Program-made: the position numbers and the translations under genes
The notes under the pieces: generated by a model
What the model was told of the DNA's origin: nothing
What the model saw: the letters and a program-made list of their open reading frames with translations, nothing else
Databases searched by the model: none
From: Antilocapra americana
Lineage: Eukaryota > Chordata > Mammalia > Artiodactyla > Antilocapridae
Direction of reading: 5' to 3'
Assembly: GCA_007570785.1 (NCBI GenBank)
Contig: ML664161.1
Coordinates: 3,294,868 to 3,358,867 of the forward strand
DNA: 64,000 nucleotides
Shown here: positions 11,311 through 22,515 of the stretch, one piece after another
Position numbering within the stretch: position 1 is the stretch's first letter
Layout: each line of letters begins with the position of its first letter

Positions 11311-11423
11311 AGGTATTAATACTGGAGTGGGTTGCCATGCCCTGCTCCAGGGAATCTTTCCGACACAGGGATCAAACCAGTGTCTCTTACCTCTCCTGCA
11401 TTGGCAAGTGGTTTCTTTACCTC
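11311..11423 (-). mobile_element. Bov-tA SINE fragment
   Basis: Head half only, antisense: 'actggagtgggttgccatgc', then 'ggatcaaaccagtgtctctt' and 'tcctgcattggcaagtgg'. It ends just before another Bov-tA in the opposite orientation. Confidence 0.8.
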
Positions 11424-11452
11424 ATATACATATACTTACATCTATATACATA

Positions 11453-11687
11453 AACGGGTTTCCCTGGTGACTCAGAAGAATACAGAATCCCTGGTGGTAA
11501 AGAATCTGCCTGCAATGCAGAAAACCCAGATTCAGTCCTTGAGTTAGGAAGATTCCCTGGAGAAGGGAATGGCTACACATAGATACCCACTCTAGTATTC
11601 TTGCCTGGAGAATTCCATGGACAAAAGAGCGTGATGGGCTACAGTCCATGATGTCGCAAAGAGGTGAACACGACTAAGTGACTAACA
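11453..11687 (+). mobile_element. Bov-tA SINE with 11-bp TSD
   Basis: Sense copy flanked by CTATATACATA at 11442-11452 and 11688-11698. The head is longer than usual because a short part of it ('ccctggtg...') is repeated, and about 10 extra bases (acacatagat) interrupt the body near 11574. Confidence 0.9.
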
Positions 11688-11698
11688 CTATATACATA

Positions 11699-12456
11699 TG
11701 GATACACATATATATTACGTATACATATATTCACAAGTCAAAAGTACAAAAGTGTATTGATGTATCAGGACCATGATGATCTTCACCTTACTGGCAATGT
11801 AAAATACATGTGGTAAGGATTTAAATGATGATGCTATATGTACCACAAGAAAGACACCAGTCTTATCTTTTAGCTATTTTATAATTTGGCCTTTACAGAT
11901 CTTCAAGCCTTTCCTGATATCTCTTGATACAAAGGTGCCAAATACTGAAGATGCTGATAGCCTCTGCAGAATAGAAAATCTCCTTTAATAGGTTCTTCCC
12001 TCAACTGTTCATAACAGATGTATCATGAAAGCAATGAGATTTATTTTTTATCAGCACAGTTCAGAAAAAAAAATGAGGTATTTATTAAGCAGAAGAATAA
12101 CTTAAGGACATATTTAATTACCCTGCAAATTTTACTTAAATACAAGAGGCAACAATTACACAGTCAGATAACTAGAAGGACTCATGAAATTCCACAGGGT
12201 ATATTCATGTAAAGTTTTAATAAAGAAAAAGAATGTAGTATAGCAAGAAAATAAAGCACAGACAAATTTCAGAGAAGCCCAATACTTCCTGTTGTATTAC
12301 TATGGCCTGTTCTCAACTACAGAGAATGCACTCTGTCTTCCAACCATCAAGACATATGCATAATGCCTTGATTTCAAGGCATTCACAGTCCTAAACAAGG
12401 AGAGGTCTCTTAGTATATCATATAGCCACCATCAGGCTTCATGACCATGTAGAAAC
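11699..12456. other. unassigned AT-rich sequence
   Basis: Nothing recognised. A 64-codon frame at 12018-12212 shows no motif. Confidence 0.4.
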
Positions 12457-12662
12457 CAAGCAGTGGTAAAGAATTCACTTGCCAATACAAGAGACATAAA
12501 AGATGCAGGTTTGATTCCTGGATAGGGAAGATTTACCTGAAGTAGGAATTGGCAACCCACTCCAGTATTCTTGCCTGGAAAATCCCATAGACAGAGGAGT
12601 CTGGCAGGCTACATACAGTTGATGGGGTAACAGAGAGTTGGACATGACTGAGCCTGCATGCA
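12457..12662 (+). mobile_element. Bov-tA SINE
   Basis: Sense copy with diverged head 'gcagtggtaaagaattcactt' and body 'ggcaacccactccagtattc'. Ends 'gacatgactgagcctgcatg'. Confidence 0.88.
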
Positions 12663-13245
12663 CATAAGACATGACAATGGAAACCGTGTAAAAATCGTAA
12701 ACATGTTTATTTCCTATAAATAACACGAACAAGCTGGTTTAGCAGGCCATCTGATCTCTCAGACAATAGTGGAAGATTCTATTAATCATTAATTAGTTCA
12801 TGTCAATCAAGTTTGACCAAGGTCAGCACCATGTCTCTAGGCCTTTCTTCAGATAAACTCTAGGTTACCGCAGAGCAACTGATACTAACACCATACCTAC
12901 AGAGAGGAAAATCAGTGTGTCAAACGTTTTAATATGACAAAGGCAAAAACAAGATTTATAAAAGGAATACAAGATTCAAAAGATAAAACCATGAGCAGTT
13001 TAGAAAGACTAAATTTTGAACATTTAGAAGGGTGGGAAATAATAAGTATCATTTAGTAAAAGAATGAGTCTGAGCATTTTACTCTTGATTAGGCTGAGTA
13101 ATCTCTCCAACCCCCCAAAAAACTCAGTTGTTTACAAATTCTGCATATAAACATGATGTATAGAGATGTTACCAGATATATAAACTTGGCTAAACTTTTT
13201 ATCTTGGACCAGACCTATACCAATTTCTTTATCAGTTCTTTTATA
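12663..13245. other. unassigned sequence
   Basis: No repeat family or coding signal recognised. Confidence 0.4.
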
Positions 13246-13437
13246 AACTTTATTTTTAATTGGAGGATAATTGCTTTACAATATTGTGTTGCTTTCTGCC
13301 ATACATCAACATGAATCATCCCTAGATATACATATGTCCCCTCCATCTTGAATATACCATCCATCTCCCACCCCATCCCAAACTCTCTGGGTTGTCACAG
13401 AACACAGATTTGAGCTCCCTAATTCGTACAGCAAATC
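13246..13437 (-). mobile_element. L1 3' end
   Basis: Antisense L1 3' UTR: 'ttggaggataattgctttac', 'gccatacatcaacatgaatc', then the C-rich stretch 'ctcccaccccatcccaaac'. It lacks ORF2 sequence. Confidence 0.8.
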
Positions 13438-13628
13438 TTAATGACATCAAGGAGAAGGAGAGAGAGCATAAGAGGGAGGGACAGAGATTGACTAGGTATC
13501 TTTCACATTTTGGGATGCATAAGTTTAGACAGATCTCAAAATATTCAACTATAGACCCATTTTAGACATTAACTATACTGATAACAGTTCTGTAAGGTAA
13601 ATTACATCCTTGTGATAACTGTATCTTA

Positions 13629-13823
13629 GGCTTTCCTGGTGGTTTAGTGGTAAAGAATCTGCCTGCTAATTCAGGAGACATGGGTTTGATCCCTGGGTCA
13701 GGAAGGAGTCCCAGAAAAGGAAATGGTAACCCACTGAGAAATCCCATGGACAGAGGAGCCTGGAGGGCTACAGTCCGTGGGGTTGCAAAGAGTCAGATAT
13801 GATTTAGTGACTAAACAACAACA
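13629..13823 (+). mobile_element. Bov-tA SINE with TSD
   Basis: Sense copy from 'ggctttcctggtggtttagt' to 'gatttagtgactaaacaac'. Flanks ATAACTGTATCTTA (13615-13628) and ATAACTATATCTAA (13824-13837) agree at 12 of 14 positions, an aged TSD. Confidence 0.92.
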
Positions 13824-13913
13824 ATAACTATATCTAAAACAAAAACTAAAATAGTATCAAAAACTGTTATAAACTGCTAACTAAATTTGTGAACATTTAA
13901 TTAAAAAATCATA

Positions 13914-14010
13914 GGGAACATATGTGCACCCATGGCAGATTCATGTCACTGTATGACAAAACCAATACAATATTGAAAAGTAAAAAAAATAAATAAATAA
14001 AGACTGAAAA
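13914..14010 (+). mobile_element. L1 3' tip
   Basis: Last ~95 bp of a ruminant L1: 'cccatggcagattcatgtca', 'aaaaccaatacaatattg', then an A-rich (AAAT)n tail. Confidence 0.8.
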
Positions 14011-14371
14011 AAAAATCTAGAATTGTTACCATATACTGTTTCCCTAGTCAACTGCTGTATCATCATTTTATATCCAACACAGGTTATAGGCTTCAGCAAT
14101 GTAAATACTTTCATTTTGAAACATCTTTCCTGCTTCTTTGTTTAACATAATAGAGATATATAAGAAACATATTTTCAATGTTATAATACAAATTGATCAC
14201 ACTGACCAATTTTAGAATTAAAGTCATTTAAAAGTATCCTACAGAGAAGAAATTTCTTTGGTTATCTTTATATTTCTTGGTTATCCTTGAAACATTACAA
14301 TAAACAGCTAACTGGGAAGACTGGCAAGCCTTTAAAATATAAATGCTGTTTCATTCAACCTCATTTTTTTT

Positions 14372-14441
14372 GGTTTCTTTACAATATTGTGCTGCTTTCT
14401 GCATTACATCAACATGAATCATCTGTAAGTATACATATATT
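14372..14441 (-). mobile_element. L1 3' UTR fragment
   Basis: Short antisense piece with 'tttacaatattgtgctgctt' and 'acatcaacatgaatcat'. It overlaps the consensus positions of the longer antisense L1 starting at 14488, so it is probably a separate insertion. Confidence 0.6.
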
Positions 14442-14487
14442 TTCATGGATTCTCACCACTATTGAAGGTAAAAGAAGAAGGATTTTT

Positions 14488-15160
14488 TAAATTAATTTTT
14501 TTATTGAAGGATAATTGTTTTACAGAATTTTGTTGTTTTCTGTCAAACCTCAACGTGAATCAGTCATAGGTATACATATGTCCCCTCCCTTTTGAACTTC
14601 CCTCCCATCTCCTGCCCCACCCCACCCTCTAGGTTGATACAGAGCGGCTGTTTGAGTTTCCTGAGACATACAGCAAATTCCCATTGGCTATATATTTTAC
14701 ACATGGTAATGTGAGTTTCCAAGTTACTTTTCCCATACATCTCACCCTCTCCTCCCCTCTCCCCATATCCATAAGTCTATTCTCTATTTCTTTTTCTTCA
14801 TTACTGTGCCATAAATAAATTCTTCAGAAACATTTTTCTAGATTCCACATATATGTGTTAGAATATGATATTTATCTTCCTCTTTCTGACTCACTCCAGT
14901 CTCTATAACAGGTTCTAGGTTCACCAACCTCATCAGAACTAACTCAAATGCATTCCTTGTTATGGCTGAGTAATATTCCACTGTGTACATGTACCACGCT
15001 TCTTTATCCATTCATCTGCCAATGGGCATCTGGGTTACTTCCATGTTGTAGCTATTATAAATAGTGCTGCAATGAGCAATGGGATACATGTATCTTTTTC
15101 AATTTTGGTTTCCTCAGGGTATATGACTAGGAGTGGGATTGCTGGGTCACATGGTGGTTT
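14488..15160 (-). mobile_element. L1 3' end, antisense
   Basis: About 670 bp: 3' UTR (ggataattgttttacag..., C-rich middle) followed on the minus strand by the last part of ORF2. It breaks off at 'gggtcacatggtggtttt', where BovB sequence begins. The same L1 subtype recurs at 46975-51720. Confidence 0.88.
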
Positions 15161-17790
15161 TGGAGCAAACAACTGTAAAGAGATACCCCACGTCCAAGGT
15201 CAGGAGCAGCAGCTGCACTTTTCTGGAGCAGCCATGAGGAGATACCCCAAGTCCAATGTCAGAGAAACCCCTGTAAGATGGTAGTCACTGGAGCAGCTGT
15301 GAGGAGATATCTTATGCCCGAGGGCAAAGGAGAAGCCCCAGCAAGATGGTAGGAGGGGCAAATTCACGTTTAGAATCAAACCCAATTACCACCAGAGACA
15401 GTCAGAGGGCTCAAACAAAGCTTGTGTGCACTAGGACCCAGGGAGTCCACAGAGACTGAGACAAAACTGTGTTTGAGTGTCTCCTGTGGAGGTAAGGGTC
15501 AGCAGTGGACTGCTGTAGGGACAAGGGCTCTGGGAGCATCAAACTAGGGAATGGCATAAGCCCTCTTTGAGGACATTGCCATTAACCCCACCATAGAGTT
15601 ACCAGAACTTACACAGGACTGGGAAATAGACTCTTAGAGGCCACAAACAGAAGCTTGTGTGCACCAGGACCCAAGAGAAAGGAGCAGTAACCCGACAAGA
15701 GACTGACCCAGACATGCCTGTGAGTGTCCAGGAGTCTCCAGCAGAGGCATGGGTCTGTGATGGACTGCTTCAGGGTTGGGAGTACAGAGTATAGGAATAC
15801 ATGCATGGGATCTTTTGAATGAGGTTGCCATTATCTTCATTACCTCCACCATAATTTGGTCCCAGGTAAATAGCAGAGAGGGAACATAGCTCCATCCATC
15901 AACAGAAAATTGGATAAAAGACTTACTGAGCATGGTCCCACCCAACAGAACAAGACTCAGTTTCCCCCTCAGTCAGTCTCTCCCATAAGGAAGCTTCCAT
16001 AAGGTTCTTATCCTTCTTCATCAGAGGGCAGACAGACTGAAAATGATAGTTACAGAAAACTAACCAATCTAATCACATGGACGACACCCTTGTCTAACTC
16101 AATGGAACTATGAGCTATGCTGTGTAGGGCCACCCAAGACAGATGGGTCATGGTGATGAATTCTGACAAAATGTGTCCACTAGAGAAGGGGATGGCAAAC
16201 CACTTCAGTATGCTTGCCTGGAGAACCCTATGAACAGTATGAAAAGACAAAAAGATAGGACAAGGAAAGATAAACTACCCAGGTTGGTAGGTGCCCAATA
16301 TGCTACTAGAGATCAGTGAAGAAATAACTTCAGAAACAATGAAGATATGGAGCCAAAACAAAAACAATACCCAGTTGTGGATGTGACTGGTGATGGAAAC
16401 AAGGTCTGATTCTATAATGAGCAATATTGCATAGGAACTTAGAATGTTAGGCCCATGAATCAAGGCAAATTGGAACTGGTCAAACAGGAAATGGCAAGAA
16501 TGAATGCTGACATTCTAGGAATCAGTGAAATAAAATAGACTGGAATGGGTGAATTTAACTCAGATGACCATTATATCTACTACCGTGGGCAGGAATCCCT
16601 TAGAAGAAATGGAGTAGCCATCATAGTCAACAAAAGAGTCCAAAATGCAGTACTTAGATGCAATCTTAAAAATGACAGAATCACCTCTATTTATCTCCAA
16701 GGCAAACCATTCATTATCATGGTAATCCAAGTCTATGCACTGACCAGTAACGCTGAAGAAGCTGTAGTTGAATGATTCTATGAAGACATACAAGACCTTC
16801 TAGAACGAACACCCAAAAAACATGCCCTTTCGTTAGAGAGGACTGGGATGCAAAAGTAGGAAGTCAAGAAACACCTGGAGTAACAGGCAGAATGAAGCAG
16901 GGCAAAGGCTAATAGAGTTTTGCCAAGAGAATGAACTGATCATAGAAAATACTCTCTTTCAACAACACAAGAGATGACTCTACACATGGACATCATCAGA
17001 TGGTCAACACCAAAATGAGATTGATTATATTCTTTGCATCCAAAGGTGGAGAAGCTCTGTAAAGTCAGCAAAAATAAGACCAGGAGCTAATTATGGCTCA
17101 GATAATGAACTCCTTATTGACAAATGCCGATGTAAATTGAAAAAAGTAGAGAAAACTATTACAGCATTCAGGTATGACCTAAATAAAGTCCCTTGCAATT
17201 ATATGGTAGAGGTGAGAAATAGATTTAAGGGACTAGATCTGATTGACAGAATGCCTGATGAGCTATGGATGGAGGTTCATGACACATGAGTTATGACAAA
17301 CCTAGACGTTGTATTAAAAAGCAGAGACATAATTTTGCTGACCAAGATCCATATAATTAAAGTGATGGTTTTTCCAGTAATCATGTATGGATGCAAGAGC
17401 TGGACTGTAAAGAAAGCTGAGTGCCAAATTGATGCTTTTGAAGTGGGTGCTGGAGAAGACTCTTGGGAGACCTTTCAACCACTAAGAGATCAAACCAGCC
17501 AATCCTAAAGGAAATCAATCCTGAATGTTAATTGGAAGGACTGATCCTGAAGCTGAGGCTCCAGTACTCTGGCCACCTGTTGCAAAGAGTCGACTAATTG
17601 GAAAAGACCCTGATGCTGGGAAAGACTGAAGGCAGGAGGAGAAGGGGCTGACAGAGAATGAGATGGTTGGATGGCATCACTGACCCAAAGGACATGAGCT
17701 TTAGGAAATTTCAGAAGTTAGTGAAGGGAATCCTGGCATGCTGCAGTCCATGGGGTCGCAAGGAGTTGAACACAACTGAGCAAGTGAATG
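15161..17790 (+). mobile_element. BovB LINE with 5' UTR, internally deleted
   Basis: 2.6-kb sense BovB. The 5' UTR carries three diverged tandem units of 'gaggagatacccc...gtcc' near 15179, 15236 and 15301, then the long leader to about 16100. The apurinic-type endonuclease region follows (about 16400-17250), with the best frame at 16545-16775 (RRNGVAIIVNKRV block). At about 17286 it jumps from just after the endonuclease straight to the post-YADD part of the reverse transcriptase (MTNLDVVLKSRD). About 1.44 kb is missing compared with the copy at 59737-62098, including the catalytic core. Ends in the BovB 3' terminus near 17790. Dead element. Confidence 0.9.
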
Positions 17791-18119
17791 CTATACAACA
17801 TATGCATAATTGCATATATAATATATATGTAAATCAGTGTGGATCATAGGAGAATTATAAACCGAACAAACAAACAAACAAAGGCAAGTTGTGAAAACTG
17901 TCACTACTTCACTACCAGCTTGAGTGTGTCTTATGTTCCAAGATAGATTTTGTTAAGTTAAATTAAAGTGTGCAAGCCCTAAGAAAGGCCTTTCTTCCTT
18001 CTGAGTATATTGTTGTTACCAGCTTGCTAGCAGAATGCAAACATTCTGTGCTCTCAAGGAATAAAAGCTGACTGGGATCTTGCAAGAGGAGGAAAGTCTC
18101 TATCCATTTCTTCTTTCTT
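17791..18119. other. unassigned sequence
   Basis: AT-rich, holding a small (CAAA)n run at 17864-17883. Nothing else recognised. Confidence 0.45.
17864..17883. repeat. (CAAA)n simple repeat
   Basis: About five AAC/AAAC units in a row. Confidence 0.85.
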
Positions 18120-18635
18120 TTGTATGAAAGGGTAGGGTTGGGAGGGAGCAAGGAAAAGAGAGAGAACAGTGAGAGTGTGGAAGAGAGAGAGAAGATAGGG
18201 TGTGAGAGTGAAAACAAGAGTTCAAGAGAAGATTTAAGGGCAAAAGACAGTGAAAGTGAAAGTCTGAGGAGTGAGAAATACTGAATGAGAGGGAATCAGA
18301 GAGGTATGAGAAAGAGAACAATTAAGAAGATGCTATTTTAAAAATAGGAGAGGATGTGGAAGAGAATGAGAGAGAGGGATATAAACAAGAAGCAGAAAGT
18401 GTGCATGACCAAAGAGAAGAGTTAAGGATGTAGGAGTGAGTGAGAGTACCAGGAAGAGGGAGTGTGTATGAGAGAGAGATTGAGAGGTTGTGAGAGCATG
18501 GGAGCAAGTGGGCAAGAGGGAAGAAGAGGTGGAGAGAAGAATCAAGAGTGGACATGTGTGAGAGAGAAAAAAAAAGTGTGAGGGAAGTGGCAAAAGAGAG
18601 AACATGCTAGACAGTGTGAGAGACAGGAGAAATCT
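18120..18635. repeat. GA-rich purine tract
   Basis: About 500 bp in which the + strand is dominated by G and A in imperfect GAGAGA, GTGAGAGT and AAGAG units. Long minus-strand Ser/Leu/His/Pro frames over it are artefacts of this composition. Confidence 0.9.
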
Positions 18636-18731
18636 ATATTCTAATGGAGAACAAAGAATTTAAGTCTACTTGGATTTTTTTTTTACAGCAATAGAAACCT
18701 AATGAACTATTATCACACCTAGCAGCAAACG

Positions 18732-18734
<3 letters not shown>

Positions 18735-18782
<48 letters not shown>

Positions 18783-18792
18783 NNNNNNNNNN

Positions 18793-18839
<47 letters not shown>
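18735..18839. repeat. (TG)n microsatellite holding an assembly gap
   Basis: Pure TG/GT on both sides of ten Ns at 18783-18792, about 48 bases left and 47 right. The true repeat length is unknown. A GGTGGGGGATCC flank closes the right side. Confidence 0.97.
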
Positions 18840-18840
<1 letters not shown>

Positions 18841-18956
18841 TGGGGGATCCTTTAGAGGATCAAGGTAAGGGTTAGTACAAAACATTACTTTCTGGATGGA
18901 AGAGAAAGACTAAGTGCTCACTTGTCTCCAAGAAGCCCCCAAACATTTATCTTCAC

Positions 18957-19052
18957 AGTAGTCCCTTGGCATCTATGGGAGATTGATTTCAGGACCCCAG
19001 TGGATATCAGAATCCTTGGATGCTCAAGTCCTTCATGTAAAATGGCATAGGA
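18957..19052 (+). mobile_element. MER2-like (Tigger-derived) DNA transposon end
   Basis: Resembles the 5' end of the MER2/Tigger group: a 'cagtagtccctt' terminus, 'gattgatttcaggacccc', 'aatccttggatgctcaagtc' and 'aaaatggcata'. Diverged and cut short. Confidence 0.65.
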
Positions 19053-19110
19053 TATTCAGCTCTTGATATCTATGGGTTCCGCATCCGACAGCAAGGGCTG
19101 ATTTTATCAG
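19053..19110 (-). mobile_element. MER2-like terminus, inverted
   Basis: 'tatctatgggttccgcatcc' matches the opposite end of the same transposon group but points the other way from the neighbouring fragment. It may be a second copy or an inversion. Confidence 0.45.
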
Positions 19111-20791
19111 TCTTCTTCCTGGATAACTCATTGAATACCAAAATTTAAAGAGAAATAAACTCTTGTCTATATAAATACAGTTTCAAATGTTACACATGGG
19201 TGTTTCCACCAAATTTTTTCTTTTATTTATTTCTCTTTTGTTTTGACTTCCTTGATAGCAGGTGATCATAATTAAGAAAGGCACAACTCATTATGTCTGA
19301 AAATGAATCAATTTCTTGCCACAGAAACTGTCTAGAAGTAGCATAGGATCAAAATCAAGTTGTTGAGGGTCAAACCATACAAAAATGATAATAAAATCCC
19401 TTACATACTAATGGCACAAAAATATCTAATTTCTTATTCTGTTTGTCATGCCTCACCCACATTTTTCATTTAATTTTGTGTGTACTATCTGAACAATAGT
19501 AAATATGAATCCATATAATAGTTGATCATTGAAATAGCCAACAATGCAGTTACACTATATTTGATGATTTCCAGCTTTATATTTTTTATTTGCTTTGAAA
19601 TTGCTAAAACATTTTAAAATTTAATTTTATTGCCTTGCATTGGTGGGATATTGAATGTTTTTCATTCCAGGAAGATATATTTAAACTTTTAAGAATAAGC
19701 AATGAAAAAATATAAATGTTAAAACTGCCAGAGAATGATTCTAAAATTAGGGAAAGATAATACAGGAAGTGGATTTTATATTAGAAACAACATTGTGACT
19801 AACTTGTGATCATGACTAAGATATAAAACAGAGTTTGTAGTATGGATATAAATGATGTTTGTGAAAAGGAAATTAGTTTTATTTCTTTAAATTTCATACT
19901 ATGCTAGATTGTGGCCAAACTCAAGAATTTTGGCTGGTGAAATTTTTTATCTTTTCTATTTTGTTTCCTTTCCTTTTTCTATTTCTTTATTAGAATAAAG
20001 TGTAATTATTATGAAGCAAAAAATAAATAAACACTGTGCTCTAAAGCAGGTAAGGAACTATTTTGACTTAGAGTGTAAATAGAGGAAAATGTCTTCTTTT
20101 TCTGATTACCAATGCTTTTCTCTTTATATTGAAAATGCTAATACTTTACACTCAATATAACATATGATGTTTCTAAGAAGGGTATTTTAAATCTTCATTG
20201 ACATGACTATCAATGGCATATTCTTAATGTTTCCTTTCACTGACCATCTTCATACTTAGAGGGACAGAAAGGAATCAGACTTTGTGAATTTTCCAAGTAA
20301 GGGGCTCCCTTCCGTTCAGGATGGGTTTCCTACACATGCATAAAGAAGGTTTATTAGGGAGTGCAACTGAGAACAGCCTCTGTGATGTAATAAGGAAAAC
20401 AGAATTGTGCAGAGAGAGAGAGTAAACTGGGATACAGCTGTGAAATTCAGGTGCTGGTATGACCTCTGAGACATGACCTGAAATGAGCCATAGGGGCCTG
20501 GCCTTTTACATCAATATCAACAGATGCAGGCTGCTCCCAGCAAAAGGGTATCCATAAGTGTCCTTCAGTCAGGACAATTCCTGGACTGTGAGCTTTCAAC
20601 AGCCAATATGATTTAAGGATAAGTTCATTTTTTATAGTGTATACTTTACTTAAGCATTTTCTTAGTCTGATCCTGGCATAGGTGTGGGGGATAAGTCAGA
20701 CAGAATGATGTTTATTCTCAAGGGGAGATACCATCAAAAGGGATGATAAGCCTCTGAGCAAGGAAGTGCAATAGAAAAAATAGATCTAAAT

Positions 20792-21009
20792 CAGCAATTT
20801 CAACCAGAGGTAATTTTGCACTGGGGATGATTAGCAACATCTGGAGACCCTTTTCATTGTCAGAACTCGGTGGGATGCTGCTGGCATGCTAGAGAGTGGG
20901 AAGCCAGGGATGTTTAATGCATCTCTGGTCTTACAATGCACAGGACAGTCCTCTCAAACAAGCTTCATCCAGTCCAAAATGTGAATAGTGCCAAGATTGA
21001 GTAGCTCTG
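20792..21009 (+). mobile_element. MER20 (hAT-Charlie) DNA transposon
   Basis: Nearly full-length MER20: starts 'cagcaatttcaaccagagg', contains 'caacatctggagaccc', 'ctgctggcatgctagag', 'acaatgcacaggacagtcc' and 'gtgaatagtgccaagattga', ends 'gtagctctg'. The 8-bp flanks ATCTAAAT (20784-20791) and ACTTAAAT (21010-21017) agree at 6 positions, which fits an aged hAT target duplication. Confidence 0.88.
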
Positions 21010-21017
21010 ACTTAAAT

Positions 21018-21600
21018 GCTTTGATAGCAACGTATGTTGAATTCAGTGGGACAAGGTAATAGACATAGCAAGCTTAAGTAATATTTTTAGGAAGTAACTA
21101 ATGGAAGAGGTGATAGAAAGGTATTTGTCATGTAACGAATGTGAGGGATAGAATTCCATGAATCTATTCTATAAAGACAAAGTTGCATGAAATAGAAAAT
21201 ATGTTAGTATGTGGTGAACAAGTAGTTCAAGACAACGATGGAGACACAGTCAGGGTGAAATAAAAGAATTTAAGTATCATTACTAAGTGTTAAGTAAAGT
21301 CATTGGTTGGTTTAAAGCAAACTGGTGTGTGTCTTTTAGCCTATCCATACCACCCATTCAGCAGGTCCATTCCTTTGCATTTCTTGTCAATTCACTGAAC
21401 TCATTCACCCTCTACTTCATTTCTAGATAGGCATTTGATATCTGTGCTCCTCAAGTAGGCACTGGCATAATCTTTCTTTCAGATCTCCTCAGACCTGCCA
21501 TTGATAGAAGAAAAAAGAAAATAATTGATAGGTCTGAGAAATCAAATGTAAGAGAACTTAACCAGATATTTATAGGATGGTGTTATAATTACCTTATGCT
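21018..21600. other. unassigned sequence
   Basis: No recognised repeat or coding signal. Confidence 0.4.
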
Positions 21601-21614
21601 AATCCTTGATAAAC

Positions 21615-21726
21615 ATGAGTTTGGGTGGACTCTGGGAGTTGATGATGGACAGGGAGGCCTGGTATGCTGTCTGTGGTTCATGGGGTCATAAAGAGTCAGA
21701 CATGACTGAGCAACTGAACTGAACTG
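21615..21726 (+). mobile_element. BovB 3' end, very short
   Basis: Last ~110 bp of BovB, ending in a (ACTGA)n tail. Flanks AATCCTTGATAAAC (21601-21614) and AATTCTTGATATAC (21727-21740) match at 12 of 14 positions. Confidence 0.88.
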
Positions 21727-21754
21727 AATTCTTGATATACTACATTGAATCAAA

Positions 21755-22161
21755 GACATCATTCATTTTTGAAGCTTTGTATGGAGAAAGACAAACAGGC
21801 AAAGAGAAAAATAGGTGAGGGTGATTAAGAGGCATAAATTTCTAGGTGCAAAAGCAATGAGTCATGGATATGAAATGGACACCGTGGGAAACAGTCGATA
21901 ATTATGCAATAACTTTGTATGGTGACAAATGGTAACTGGACTTATCAAGGTGATCATTTGGAAACATAGAAATATTAAATCTGTATGCTGCATAATAGAA
22001 ACTAACATGATACTGTAGGTCAATTATAGTTCAAAAATAAACACCTCATAGGAAAATGGATTTGTGGTCACTATAGGTAGTGTGTTAGAGAAGAGAAATT
22101 GGATGAAGTTCATCAAGAGTATAGAATTCCAGCTGTAAGATAAATAAGTAGTAGGGATGTA
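21755..22161 (+). mobile_element. old L1M 3' UTR, first part
   Basis: Diverged L1M-type 3' region: 'gtgattaagaggcataaatt', 'atgagtcatggatatgaaat', 'ctttgtatggtgacaaatgg', 'aggtcaattatagttcaaaa', followed by related L1 tail sequence up to a Bov-tA insertion. Confidence 0.7.
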
Positions 22162-22386
22162 GTGGCAGTATGTGCTTAGCTTTTCAGTCATGTCCGACTC
22201 TTTGCAACCCCAAGGACTATTAGTCTACCAGGCTCCTCTGTCCATGAGATTCTCCAGGCAAGAATACTGGAGTGGGTTTCCATACCTTACTCCAGGGGAT
22301 CTTCCTGAGCCAGGGATCGAATCCATGTCTCCAGTGGCTCCTGAATTGCAGGTGGATTCTTTACTGCTGAGCCACCAGGGAAATCC
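22162..22386 (-). mobile_element. Bov-tA SINE inside L1M
   Basis: Full antisense Bov-tA ending 'gccaccagggaaatcc'. The older L1 continues on both sides, so the SINE is the younger insertion. Confidence 0.9.
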
Positions 22387-22515
22387 ATGGATATAATATA
22401 CAATGTGAGAAATATGATGAACACTCCTGTCATGTATGAAAGTTGTTAAGAGAGTAAATACTGAGTTCTCATCACAAGAAAAACAAAATTGACATGGGAC
22501 ACATCATTTTGACAA
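22387..22515 (+). mobile_element. old L1M 3' UTR, second part
   Basis: Continues the L1M with 'gaaagttgttaagagagtaa' and 'gttctcatcacaagaaaaac', the typical terminus of this L1 type. Confidence 0.7.

Larger units (their letters stand above)
18840..20791. other. mostly unassigned, with DNA-transposon fossils
   Basis: Apart from MER2-like pieces at 18957-19110 I recognise nothing firmly. The part at 20290-20640 is less AT-rich and may be an old LTR, but I cannot name it. Confidence 0.4.

Noticed and set aside
18100..18605. Overlapping Ser/Leu/Pro-rich minus-strand frames
   Set aside because: Produced by the purine-rich tract; stops are rare in CT-rich sequence, and frames overlap each other.
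18634..18885. Frame rich in His-Thr repeats with X residues
   Set aside because: Translation of the CA strand of the microsatellite and of the Ns.
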